Positions 36,201 to 48,046 of a stretch of 64,000 nucleotides of DNA are shown in pieces; position 1 is the stretch's first letter; every line of letters starts with the position of its first letter. The DNA is taken from the NCBI GenBank assembly GCA_023078555.1, contig CM041202.1:5504522-5568521 (forward strand), read 5' to 3'. The notes beneath the pieces are model-generated. The model was not told the origin of the DNA and searched no databases. It saw only the letters and a program-made list of their open reading frames with translations. The stretch comes from Ulva prolifera. Taxonomy: Eukaryota > Chlorophyta > Ulvophyceae > Ulvales > Ulvaceae. The translations under genes were made by a program, and so were the position numbers.

Positions 36201-38993
36201 CCGCGAGAAAACTGCTTTTCGATGCGCAACAGCAACACTATCTTGAGCAACGAGAATGAATCAGCTCGCAAATTGTTCCTCTATTTAAAGACAGCTCAAC
36301 TAGCAGCTTCGCGGGACCTGCGTGCTCTGCACTAAAACAGGTGTCGGTCAGGCTCATCAAAAATATAGTAAGTACTGTGCGCTCATGTATGGCTACTGAA
36401 ACCCCGCGCTTTCGCGTGTTGACCATCGGTGTGGCCCGGCAGATCGGCCCTCTCGTACCGGTGCGAGCTCCATAGCAAGTGCCTCGAGAGAACGGGGCAA
36501 CGCGTTGCAACGTCGAAACAGGAAGCCACGCAGTTGCTTGTTGCAGCGGTCGCATGGATTGGAGCACAACGCTAGGCCGGGGTTGTGCATGGACTGCGCA
36601 AAACCGGGACTTCGCAGCGAGCCCAGGCGGTCATCGCACCATGCCAGCCCTCGGACAGCGGGGCATATGTCAGCATTCGACGCCAGCCAAGGCAGCCTTC
36701 ACTGGAAGCAAAGGATTGCATCACGCACGCACCGAGGCACAATAAACCTTCCGAGCAGCCTGCTCAACGCTCACCCGGCAAGTGGAAGCCCCGGACGGCA
36801 AGAGGATATATTTTTACGTATGTGCTGTGAGCCTGAATGTTTGCAAACCGCTGTGTTCCTCGGGGTGCGGGTTGGCGAGCGCGAACAAGCGAACACTGGC
36901 CTGTTCATCGTGCTGCATGGTCGGCGTTGCTCATCGCCGCACGGCGCAGCACACGTATCACCGAAGCAATCACACAAGGAAAGAAAATCACTTGCATGGC
37001 TTCTGCCTGCAACCTGAGGTGATGCACTGTTGGACAAGCGCCGAGCCGAGCGCCCCTGCGATCGACAGTGCGCTGTGAAACGCTCCATGGCTGCCCCCAG
37101 GAACGTTTGTAGCGACAGTCCGCCAGGACTTTTTCGGAATAAAACTTATGTCCGGGATGCCTTACGATGATGTATGATTATCTGATGTCGAGCTGCGCAA
37201 CTGGCTGGGCTTGTTTGTCGCGCATCCTCCTTGTGCCAATCACCATAGCCTGGGCGGTAGGCCCGCTTGACGGCATTTTGTGAAGTGTACAATTTTATGA
37301 TGTAGTTGTGATCGGATTTGACACGGTCACCGGCCGTGACCAGCATCAGGTCGAGCACCAGTGGTCTGAGTTTGGTCAGTCATCCCTGAGTTGATCTGCG
37401 TCAACGATTGAAAGCGCCAGCGTGCGCCCTTCATTTCCACTGTCACAATCACAATCCACTGATGCTGTCGCTTTGCATGCAAAACCATGCCGGCGCCTGA
37501 GTGCTGGCTGTGGAGCTGTACACACGTCCCTGTGCACACATCACGAACCAGCGCTTCGAGGTGACCAATCCAGCTAGGTAGATGGACCTTTCCTTGGTAC
37601 GTTCTTTGAATCGAATCTCAGTAGCGAGGAAGTTGTGTACATCCTATAGCATGCAATGCATTTCCGCTCAGGCGTGGCTGCCTCCAACTCCGAACCATGC
37701 GAAAGATAGGTCCTGAATGGACTGTAGCAATGCAGACTGAGAACATCGGTTGATCTCGCGAGGGCTGTGATTACTGTGTCAGATGCCTGACCTGCAATGC
37801 CTGGCGCCATTGTATGTTCACAGCGCATGCTGTTGTTGGACTGCTTCTGGAGTGCTGCCGACACACACTGCCACACCTGCAAGTCTCGTCCACAAGCAGA
37901 TCAAGTGAACGGACCAGTGGCAGACGAACGAACCAGTGGCAGATGCTGGTGGTGGCCTGTGTAGACATGGACTGTGACAACTTGTGGCTGCCCAGCAGTT
38001 TAGCTGCCGTAAGCGAGTCGAATAAAATCGAGACGATCGCTGTTGTGTCAGACAACGGCATGCTGCAGGCTGGCAAGCAGCATGGTGGCCTGCATGCAGC
38101 ATGTGGACAGGGCCTAGATCAGACTGCCTGCAGCTTCATGTACACAAGCCAGCCTCAGTGACCTGCTGCTTGGATGAGACATCTGGGCTACATGAAACCG
38201 CTCCAGCTCTAGAGGATGTGCACCATGCTCGAAACACTGCACATCTCCACCTCCAGGCTCTGTGCACAGAGACCGTGTTTCGGGGAATACAGTTTGCTCA
38301 GAACCTCTACTTACGTATACGTGCAGCAGCGCCACCGTGAAGGCACATCGGCCGACCTGAGGCTGGTTGCCACAGCCTGCACACTCGCGCAAACAGTGTT
38401 ACAGAAGACAGAGCTTCGCAAGTGCTAGCAGACAGAGCCTCCACAGCAGCTCTACTACAGCCACCCCTCAATTGGACACAAGCCCCCATACAGGCACAAC
38501 CCGCAAACTACCACTCAGCTCTCCAACCCCCAATCTGCACTGCCGCCCGCACCATGGGACCTGTGCACATGCATGTGTGCGCATGTCCCGTCCTGCCCCA
38601 CCGCCCAGCCGCCCAGCACCAGATACACGTGCATGTGTGTGTTTGTCCGCATGTCTGTGCACATACCGATGTACGGCCCTACAAGTTGAAACGAATTGAA
38701 ACGAAGAAGTCGGAATGGCAGGAAGCACCGCAGAGAACAGATTAGGCATAGCTTAGCTCATAAACAGGCCTGTTCTTTGAGCTCCTGGGTTCCCCCCAAC
38801 CAGCAAGGGGGAGCTGCTGGGTCATCAATTGCAACCCAGCACAATACACCCCAGCGAGACACAGCCAGCAACCTCCCGCAGAACAACTTGAAGCAGCGGT
38901 TTCACACCAACTTCCAGGCTGAGGCGGTTGCTTTCGATTGACGCGCTTTGTGATGCGGTCCGGGCTGGACTAGCCGGGAGCACTGTGGGCCTG

Positions 38994-39022
38994 TTGGGGG
39001 GGCTGGGGGTGGGGGCGGGGGC
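38994..39022 (+). other. G-quadruplex-type tract
   Basis: Four G runs of at least five bases are separated by CT, T and C (GGCTGGGGGTGGGGGCGGGG inside). This is a textbook intramolecular G4 pattern on plus. The 300 bases after it are strongly G-rich and include the 25-G run at 39134. Confidence 0.75.
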
Positions 39023-39133
39023 CCCTGGCGGTCAGCTGGCTTGGTCGGGTGGCAGCGGGCGGTGTCGACCCGGGCGCGGCTGCATCGTGGACCCACGCTT
39101 GCGGGCTGGGGTGGGTGTATATATATAGTTGAT

Positions 39134-39158
39134 GGGGGGGGGGGGGGGGGGGGGGGGG
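39134..39158. repeat. Poly-G run of 25
   Basis: This is an uninterrupted run of 25 G in intergenic DNA, immediately after a TATATATAGTTGAT segment. Confidence 0.9.
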
Positions 39159-39322
39159 TGCGTGCGGGGACCAGGATTGAGGGGTGTGGGGTGCGTTTCG
39201 GATGTGGGTGTGCCAGTCTGCGCGTTCGATTGTTCGGGACTCTGTGAGTTCAAAAGTTTTGCGTGCACCGGCTGCGACTGTGGCGTGGGTGCGCTGGCCC
39301 AGGCCGGTGGTTGTGCTCTAGC

Positions 39323-39378
39323 GTTGCTTGCTGGTTTCGCGGTGCTGCCCGCCTCGCCGCCTTTACCCTTGTAACACA
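39323..39378 (-). repeat. Dispersed 50-bp repeat, minus copy
   Basis: In reverse complement it reads GTGTTACAAGGGTAAAGGCG then GCGAGGCGGGCAGCACCGCGAAA, matching the copies at 34198, 41601 and 42137. All copies can be read as CYKxKxxxAxSTA or VTRxKAARRAAPR, depending on frame. Confidence 0.75.
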
Positions 39379-41600
39379 TGCCGACCCCGCACGGTGCTTG
39401 CTAGCATGTTTTTGCAGTGCTGTGAGAATATGTGTCCCATGGATCCTGCACATGAGGGTCAATTGCACGCACAAGTGGCCTGCCGAGTGCAGAAAACCTT
39501 TGGTACATGTTTCAAATTGTTCGTATTCTTGTACTGGAACAGATCTTCGAACTCGGTCTGCTCCGAGCGGAGTCCCCATAAGTCGTAGCCAGAGTGTGCT
39601 AGCGCTTGTGCAGCTGTTGTATTTCTGTCATGCAACATTGCCGATTCAACAGGGGCTACCTTGTTTGCTTTGTTTCACAGCCTGAGGACACATAACAAAC
39701 AGTGGCGGCGTCTTGGAAAGCTGGAGTGGCGCCGGCACACGCGGCATTTGAAGATGAATTTATATAAATTGCCATGTTAACCCTCCCCCGGGCCGGGCCG
39801 TGCATGGATCCCGTGCATGCACTCGTGCTGGTTCACAATGAGGTACATGTGGCGCTGTTGAGCCAGAGGTGTCAGCGCATGAAAATTTCTGAAAATGCGA
39901 TGATATTTGAAAGCAAAGTTCCATATGGGGATCAAAGGCCAGTGCACAGTTCATTAAGCCTGTAGCCACTGCAGGTCGACCTTCGATCCAGGGCCGGATC
40001 TGTTCGGAAATCTCCTTTGAACCCTGGGCTGTGATTGCCACTCGGGCCATGGAGATCCGCGAGTCATGAGCGCTGCATATTTTGAGGATTTTGTATATGG
40101 TATCTGAATGTCATCAGCACCACTGCGAGCCGATGCGGCTGTTATAATTATATTGCGCATGCCACCAGCATTGCACCATGGTGTTGAGCACTGTTGAGCC
40201 CAGCTAACTATAGGCACATTGTTACAATTATGTTCTTAACACCTGTTGCGGCATTCTACGAGCGAAACCCCTGCAGGGGCAGCACATGGTCGCGGATCAA
40301 GACAGTCTGCCGACCGCACACACCGGGTCCCAATTGCCACTGCTACATCGATGCGATATCTGTATGCATATGGTCTCTACGTACTCAGTAGGCTATCGCG
40401 ACGTGAATGTACGTACACATGTATGCCGTGGGTGCACTGTGGCGGGCACACAGCTAGCTGCGCTGCAGGCCGGCCTGCGCATGCCCATGGGCGAACACAT
40501 GCTGCTGCACATACAACAACGAACGAGCATGCGTGCACGGCAATTGTGATGTCTGCGGCTATCCGTTCACGCCTCAAAGATCGCAGGCACGCTGCGCTCT
40601 CGCTGCATTAGAGAGCACGAGGTACAGCTACTACGCGCGGGTGTGCACTGCATGCGCGATTGCAATCGTTCGGAGGTGGGACGCGTGAATCGTGAACTTC
40701 GCGGTGGATACCACGGCCCGCGCCGCGTGGGACCACGGCACGTTGCAGCGGCCCGCGACAATGTACAGTCAACAGGTGACTTGCGGCCGGACACTACGAG
40801 ATCACGATGAGTTCATAAGGTCGTGTGAGTCCGTCGAGGTTGTGGGTGCGTCTGGGGCTGAGATCCACGCGCAACTCTCTATAGGCAGGCGCTCTTTGAA
40901 TGCTGGGCCTGGTCGCGCGCCTGTGCACAGCATTGTATACATCCCATGGCAGCAACTGCACATGTAGATGTACCTACCGTACCAACGGTAGTGGAGGGTG
41001 CGGCGTGCAACACCATCCACACATCCAGCTGTAGCCAGAAGTGATGTACAGCTATACTTTTAATGTCTGAGTTGAGCAAATCTGGATTTATATGATCTGG
41101 ATTCATCTGGAGCTCCTGGGCCTGGTTGGCCGTATCCTTATCTATCCTCATCGTACTGTCCTGGACCAGTGACCTTGATTGCATGCAGTCAACAAGTGAC
41201 ACATATGTTCGCATACAGGTACTGTCACGGACACAGGGTACCCCTACAACAAGGGGCCATCATGACGTGGGATTGTCTGTGTGTACATGGTCTCAGAAGA
41301 ACAAAGGTGAGCAGGCAGGTGGCACTATAGTGCCTGTAGCTACAGGCGCGCTTGTGCAGCACATGTCCTCGCAGCACCCAAGCCACATGTCCGGCCAGCA
41401 CGAACAGGAGATCAACTTGTGTTATGCCTGCTAGCACCCTTTCACTGTCTTGTGATCACCACAATCGTTGGCTGCATCATGATGCATTCATCTGGAGATG
41501 CGGATGGGGGAATCGTTCTGGTGGGGGGCCCTGGCCACCATGGGCCGCTGGCCACTGCGCAGGCCACGTGGCCATATATATACGGCACGCACAACACTGT

Positions 41601-41640
41601 GTTGTACAAGGACAAAGTCAGGGAGGCAGGTAGCGCTGCA
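41601..41640 (+). repeat. Dispersed 50-bp repeat, diverged plus copy
   Basis: GTTGTACAAGGACAAAGTCA followed by GGGAGGCAGGTAGCGCTGCA is a weaker match to the repeat core. A still weaker piece (AACAAAGGTGAGCAGGCAGG) lies at 41300-41326. Confidence 0.55.
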
Positions 41641-42065
41641 GGCACTGTGATCACACGCTGCAGCTGTCCTTAATTGCAGCATGCATGCATGTATTCGCTG
41701 TGCATGTGAACATGTGCCGCCTGTGCACTGTGTGCAGGCCAGGGGTGCTTCCTGTTCAGCTACTAGCAGCTGCCATGTCACAACGACAAAGGCTGACAAG
41801 CGCTGACGGAGGCGCCGCGGCCAGCAGCACTGCAAATCCAGCCACACAACGCGTGAATCATGCAAACACCCCCAGGACAACACACCCAAGCGACAGCCTG
41901 CACACGCCGAATCCAAGCGAATACATGTCGGCACTAGCAGCTGCTCTGGGCCGTGTATGCAGTGCTGGCCAGCACCATGGCTGTGGCAGCTAATTTTATA
42001 CAGCAGCTCAGCGCTGGTTCAGAGAAGCATGCACGCATGTGCACACAGCTGAGCTCGGTACTGGG

Positions 42066-42084
42066 TTTTTTTTTTTTTTTTTTT
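42066..42084. repeat. Poly-T run of 19
   Basis: Nineteen T are followed by ATTTTG. The run lies 53 bases before a minus-strand member of the dispersed 50-bp repeat. Read on minus it is a poly-A tract just after that repeat, as a retroposed element would have. Confidence 0.8.
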
Positions 42085-42136
42085 ATTTTGGGCGTGGTGG
42101 GTGTCGCGTGCGTGGGTGTCTGTGTGTTTGCTTCGT

Positions 42137-42191
42137 TTGTTTGCTTCTTTCGCGGTGCTGCGCGCCTTGCTGCCTTTGTCCTTGTAACACA
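42137..42191 (-). repeat. Dispersed 50-bp repeat, minus copy with poly-A-like tail
   Basis: In reverse complement it reads GTGTTACAAGGACAAAGGCA then GCAAGGCGCGCAGCACCGCGAAA. It is the best match to the copy at 34198. A 19-base A run (on minus) lies a little downstream at 42066-42084. Confidence 0.8.
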
Positions 42192-42213
42192 GCTGAGCTC
42201 GCATTGCCAGAGT

Positions 42214-42227
42214 GGGGGGGGGGGGGG
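42214..42227. repeat. Poly-G run of 14
   Basis: This run of 14 G lies 23 bases from the dispersed repeat copy at 42137-42191. Confidence 0.85.
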
Positions 42228-43412
42228 TTCGGATTGATACCGCCTTGTCCCTGAGATGCGGTGGGGGCTGGAGGGGCTGCGCGGCGGTGCGCCAGGCTGG
42301 CTGGGTCTGCTGTGGGTCTGTGGGGAGGGTGGGAGTTGACAGCACGAAAGCCTGGGTCTGGTACTGCACCTGCAGACACGGGCCCATCGGAGTTCGGGCG
42401 CACCTCGCGTGGTGGTTGTGCGGTGTGCAGTTTCAGAGCCCACTGCCACTGCTGCAGATTTGCGAGAGGCATCCGATCGCACCGACGACCACGCAACGTC
42501 GGCCGTTGCCCAGCACAGTCCAACGTATATCCATATGGATTTGCCAAGCACTGACGGCACGCAGGCATCCTTGAGAGCACAGTTTGTGGGCTGGCCAGAG
42601 GTTACAGTGCGTATCTCGAGATACATATGCTTGTCGCGGTAGCAGAGCATGCATGTTCTTGATTCCGCAACAGCAGCTACCCCAAGGCGTATTGTTGTCT
42701 GTTACCATCGTTGTGCTTCGCTAAATATCATGCCTTGACAGTCTCTGAGATATGGGTTTGTGCGGATTGGGCAGTTGGCAGCTTATGCGCACGTGCGCTA
42801 TCACGGAGCATAGCACAACCCAACATACAAGTGTGAGCTAGGTCACGAGCAACAGTGCTTTGAAGGAACAATACATCAGCAAGTTCAGAACATGTAGCCC
42901 GTGAAGTAAGGGTCAACTTTCACTGCATCACATTCGTGACCTTGTGGGCTGCACTCGATCATTTGCATGATCCTTCAAATTGTTCACAAAGGTGAGGTCC
43001 GGATCCTCTGCGGTCCACAGGCGAGACCACCTGTTCTTGTGCAATGTACACACAGTGCTGACACTGCTCCGAGACAATTCTGAGGTCTTCCAAAAATCTG
43101 TAGCCGCATGTTCTCCAGGGTTGAACAGCGGTACACGGTGAGGCTGTGAAGGAAGGCTCATCTGGCATGCATGTTAGAGGTGCATGCCTGCTCAAGTGCT
43201 TGGCACGTACATGCATGGCTACTGGTGGCAACAAGCAATAGCACACAATCAACCCCAGACGAGGTCTGGTGCAGCTGCTTTGGCATACTTTAAATTTACA
43301 ATCTGTAGTCTTCAAAATGCTACATCACAGGCCACCGGGCCAACATGGCTGCATGGGCACAATACAATCGGTCGGGAGTGATATTCCACATCAAGCTTGT
43401 GGTACTACGGCC

Positions 43413-46030
43413 TCAGCCGCCGCCCGATGCACACTCTAGCTCCCCACTACCACCAATGTACGCATGTATAGGGGTGCCGGCGCGGCCTCCTGGGGGGTCC
43501 AGGTGGCCGCTGCAGAAAGCGGCGGCGGTGTTCGCCACCAGCACCGCCGAGTCATGCATGCCACCCCCCAGCCCGATCCCTTGCGACTCCATGCGTGCGG
43601 CTAGATCCCCTGACGGCCCTGCTGCTGCGAGCATGGAGCCAATCTCGGGTAGATCGGAGAAACTCAGCCTGCACATGATCAACTGGTGAGCAAATGCATG
43701 GTCACTGACGGCATGTGTGCCTGGGTGGACAGCCGCAGTGGGTGGCAAGGGTACTACGTAAACCAGAAAATTCCAGGTGTAGCTAGACCTATAGGCCCCG
43801 ACGATTAACGACATGGCACGTCTGCACACAAGCGATCCCACCATGGCAGATGTCATATGAAGCATGTTAGACCACGCACTGGCAGCACGCAGCATGCCTT
43901 TTATGATCACTGGCTTCGTGACAATGCCGCCTGTGCATGATGGCATGTGTGCACATTCCTGGAAATACACAGCTCTCCTGCCCTTGCGGCCTTGTTTACA
44001 TGCATGCCACCGTGCTGGTCAGGTGCCGGACGGTCAGACCGCACCATGAGTCCCCTCTGTCCAACTCATCAAGTTCCGCAGTACCGTCGCCCCTCGCCCG
44101 CTTTCCCCCGCGGCCACCCAGCTCCACAGACGCGCTCCGCGCACGCACAACGCCCGCCGCCGCCTGCAGCTGCTCTGCCGGACCCATACACGGCGGCGCC
44201 GCATTCGCGTCCCAGGCTCGCGCATCGGGCTGCACATGCATGGCGCTGGCGAGTGCGATCGTGTCCATCCACGTCGGCCGGGGGCCCGTCCGCGGCCCCT
44301 CAGCATGCGCAGCATGCGGAGGCGGCTCGGCGGAGGGCTTCTTGGGCTCGTGCCCGGGTCCACGCACTGCCGGCTGGAGCCACGGGGCCAGCGGGTCCGG
44401 GTCCGGCCCCGGGCGCGGACGCGCTCCGGGGGTATTGGATGCAGACGGACTCACGGCGCGGCCCCATGCCGCCGGAGCCGCTGCAGGTGCTTTGCCTCCG
44501 CGTCTGATGTCGCAGGATCCCTTGTGCGTCACTCCGCCAAACCCGTTCTCCTGATCCATCTCTGTTGGTTCATCTGCCAGTCGAGCCATGAACGCCGTGA
44601 CATCATGAGTGTGCCCATCTGCGCCCTCCACTTCCGTGGCATCACCAGCAGTTGCATGTGTGCCGTCTTCTGCCGTGTGCAGCTTCGAGGATGGTCCCGC
44701 GCCGGCGCTGCAAAAACAGTTCCCCCCCAACGGATCGGCGCAATGTCCTAACGACGGATTGCATTCAAGACCGTCGCTCGGGGTGAAGCAGGCGGCCTTG
44801 CGGGGGTCCGCGGGGTACGGCCCGGTGCCGGAGGGGGGCATGCGGGCGGTGCGGCGGCCCTGGAAGACGTAGTGGCCCCAGCCGGGGTGCGTCGGGCAGT
44901 TCCACGCATGCACGGCATGCGTGAAGAGTGACGGCTTGAGCTGTGGCGCCTGGAAGAGGCTGTCGCTGGGCACGACGACTTCGGAGCCGTCGCGGGACCT
45001 CATCACCACTCCTGCATGCACGCACAGGGTACAGAACAGTACCCACACGCTGTGTGCTGTGATGCCGCAACCCCGAATTCGAAACCAGGCAACTCTGGGT
45101 ACATGATGTGTGGTAGCTCGCTGATCGACGTCGAGTCTGTATGGGGCCGGACGACGCTGCAGAGCGCTCGGTAGGCCACCCGAAGAGCGGTGGGGAGACT
45201 CCCCAGATGTGAGATGACACACCACGAATGCCCATTCAACGTAAACAATAGCGAAAGTGTTCCTCAAGCGGTCAAAATCGCAGCCGAAGGGCCCACCATG
45301 TATCGGGAGTGGTTGACCCCCTACCTGAAGGCCGCATGCATGCGGTCCACACGACATGGTTGCTATGCATGACAGAGCCGGGACTTCTGGGCTACGCACG
45401 AGGAGCTGCTATGCATCACATGAGACGCAGCTCCTGAGCACGCGCACACGCAGGCAGCTGTAGAGTGTGAACAGTCACGTTGGTCTGGAGGGGGGATGCC
45501 GCACCACAGATGCCGCGCTCGGTGAGGTCGACGGTGCCGTGGGTGCAGGTGAACACGAGGCCGACGTCGACGCTGCCGCCGCCGGGCAGAATCCCGGGCA
45601 GCGGCGCGGTGGCGTAGGGGCCACAGTAGAAGACCCGCAGGTTGGAGTCGGGCTGCACCGCCCTCGCGAGCTGTTCCTTCAGCTCCGCCAGCTTGGTCTG
45701 CACAGCAGCTAGGTCAGTGTGCGCTTGCGCTGGGCACAATCGATGTCAGGGCAGCGGCGCTCAATAGGTTCGCCTCTACATTCTCGAGGACTCGACACTC
45801 TGAACTGGCTGCGCTGCGCACTTACGGCGAGACAGGCAATGCCATGAGTGTGGCCCTGACACGCATGGGGCTGTGCCATCATAGGGGCTCCATCTGCGAG
45901 CTCTCGAGAGCTCTTGGCGGGGCAACGCCACAGGCACGGTTGCGTTTGTTTTGATGGGAAAGGTTCATCTGTACGGTGCATTCCATGGCCACAGAGTATT
46001 CACACGTGCGCACAGTGATACAGATGAGCA

Positions 46031-46065
<35 letters not shown>

Positions 46066-48046
46066 AAACAGTTGCAGGGGCACACGTCGTTAAGTTTGAG
46101 GGTGGTCCGGAAGAGCCACGCCTCTGCGACACGGTCGTCCTGCACCGCCGCGACCAGCGCCGCCATGTGGCCAACGGTGCGCACGACGCCGCCGGGGATG
46201 GAGGCGGGCAACGAGATGCCGGGGCCGGTGGCCTTGCGGGAGGCGAGGTGGCTGGGCAGGGCCAGCAGCTTGTCGATGCATGAGTCACCGATGTGCTCTA
46301 GCACGCGCACCTGCACCATGTGCCGCAGGTCTACTATGCCATGAACGATGGCGGCTTTGAGCGTGACAATTGGTTGAATTCTTCAGACACCTGTTTCAGT
46401 GTTGACATGTGCCATGGGGATTTGTCTCCTTGAAGGGGCATGCATATGCGGCCTGGAGCTTGCAATGTGCTCAGATGCGGAGGCACAGATGTTCCTTAAC
46501 AACTTGCTACAACAACAGTCTTGCCTCTTGAATGTTGTGCTGTGCGGCTTCCTGTCCGTCTGTGCATGTCACCCAGAGCGGGGACAAGAAATTGGCAGGT
46601 CCTGGAGGGCAGGGCCGAGGGAGGCAGCGAACCTCCTGATCCATGCTGGGGATGTAGGCCTTGGCGTTGACTTTGGTGCGGCGTGTGGCAAGGTGGAAGG
46701 GCGTGGACACGGCCGGGAGAATGGCCGGGACCGGGGCGCCGGTTGCAGCATGCACCGCCCGCACGACCAGCACCAGCTGCGGCCGCTTACCATGCAGCAG
46801 CGCCTCAGCGGAGGTGCTCTTGCCATTTGAGAATAAGATGCCCGGAAGGTTGATGCCGTCGGGAGAACACGCCTCGAGAGGAGTGAGCCCCCGAGCGGAC
46901 TGGCGTGATCGAGGGAAGGAGACGAAGCCATCATCCTCGAGGTGGCCAGACTGTCTACAAGCGAGGATTGCCTGGGCCTTCTTGCCTCTTCCTCCTGTTT
47001 TTGTGATGGTCTTGCACTCATAAATTGTGTCCCATGGGAGGTGGTCTTTGTGTTTCTCGTAGTATTCCAACGGCATAGCGCACACCTGGACACGATTCGA
47101 TGCTGCCGAAGGTGCTATACAGGAGATGCTGTTGCATCGGTGCGATGCTGCGTGGTGCTTGTGGCTACGCGAGTCGGATTCGTGTGTACCGAGACATGTG
47201 AGCTTGTACCAGCTCACAGCGTGCTCAGCGGCGAATCACAGTGGAACACAGAGATCAGGCACAGTACAAGCACAATTATCTCAGCTACCATAGCGCACGG
47301 AGTGGCGGGTCAATGTCTCAAAGCGCTGCGTGCAAACGATACAGGTGCTGATAGAAGCAGCCCTGAAGCTGCAAGCATGTGCGAGCGAGCGTCAACAACG
47401 TCTGCGTGCATTCCAGCAGCAGACGAGGTGATGGCATACGACAGCACATCCGCGGCACGCACCTGAAGAATAAAAGGAGGCAGCTTTCGCATGTCCTCCT
47501 GGGTGACATAATCTTCGGAAGAGCCCAACCGCACCAGCTTGACAGATGCTGATGCTCCACACGCTGGAAGAAGCAAGTCTCCGAGCAAGTACTTCTGTTT
47601 CAGCAAGGATGGGCATGGCCGCGAGTCGCTGTTAATGCACAGCTCACAGGTTCCACTTGAACACGCGCCAGCAGCGCAATTGTGACTCAGAGTGAGCTTG
47701 AACTGAGTCGAATTTTGCCCCGCACAGGGCGCAGCCAGCGTCCCTAGCAAGACGTCACATACTGTGTTGTATTCTTGGGGCGCCAGTTTGGTCTTGATGC
47801 CGTCTAGAAAGCGGCTGAAGTGTACTCTCGAGGACAGTGCACACGACGGGTGTGGCGACGTTGCCTGCACAAACCTGTCACATAAGCCTGAAAGAGACGA
47901 ATAAACATCAAATATACAATCTCAAGGGGAGGGAAGCGCACGTATAGCTTGTCTACGACCTCGGCGGGGTCCAGTGGTCTCTGCTCGGGCTCCCAAGATG
48001 GCGTTTGCGGGAGCTCAAAGCTCAACGATTTGCTGAGATACATCAT
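43413..48046 (-). CDS. CBP60-like gene, copy C
   Basis: Seven exons (47942-48046, 47463-47864, 46633-47085, 46086-46310, 45505-45697, 44045-45011, 43413-43668) join in frame to 866 residues, with intron phases identical to A and B. Exon 1 encodes an acidic N-terminus with PLDPAEVVDKLY. Exon 2 carries the Cys cluster at residues 98, 103, 108, 111 and 119; its HPYW motif is changed to HPSC. Exon 3 has STPFHLATRR and YIPSMDQE, exon 4 VRVLEHIGDSCIDKL, and exon 5 LRVFYCGPY and VDVGLVFTC. Exon 6 has GVVMRS, HPGWGHY, a Pro/Gly-rich linker and a TWMDTIALA helix. Intron 4 contains an exceptional 34-base G run (46031-46064). The start at 48046 is the first of two adjacent ATGs. The NYN-like gene 1 ends 750 bases away on the same strand. 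Closest in exon 3 to copy A. Confidence 0.7.
46031..46064. repeat. Poly-G run of 34 inside intron 4 of gene C
   Basis: This is the longest homopolymer in the window. It lies 21 bases from the end of exon 4, so in the transcript it is a 34-base C run directly after the splice donor. Confidence 0.9.

Larger units (their letters stand above)
36201..43412. other. 7.2-kb gene-poor stretch between CBP60-like genes B and C
   Basis: I find no gene I can support. The stretch holds dispersed 50-bp repeats (39323, 41300, 41601, 42137), a G-quadruplex-type tract at 38994-39022, G runs at 39134 and 42214, and a T run at 42066. A plus frame at 42409-42642 ends with FVGWPEVTVRISRY and looks mildly coding, but it has no family or splice support. 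Confidence 0.5.

Noticed and set aside
39360-39380. Short peptides of the type CYKDKGSKARSTA as evidence for a protein family
   Set aside because: They are translations of a 50-bp dispersed repeat, found in both orientations and without longer frame conservation.
38900-39380. Pro-rich minus-strand frames as an extensin-like gene
   Set aside because: They arise from the G-rich plus strand and the G homopolymer, with no start, signal peptide or splice sites.
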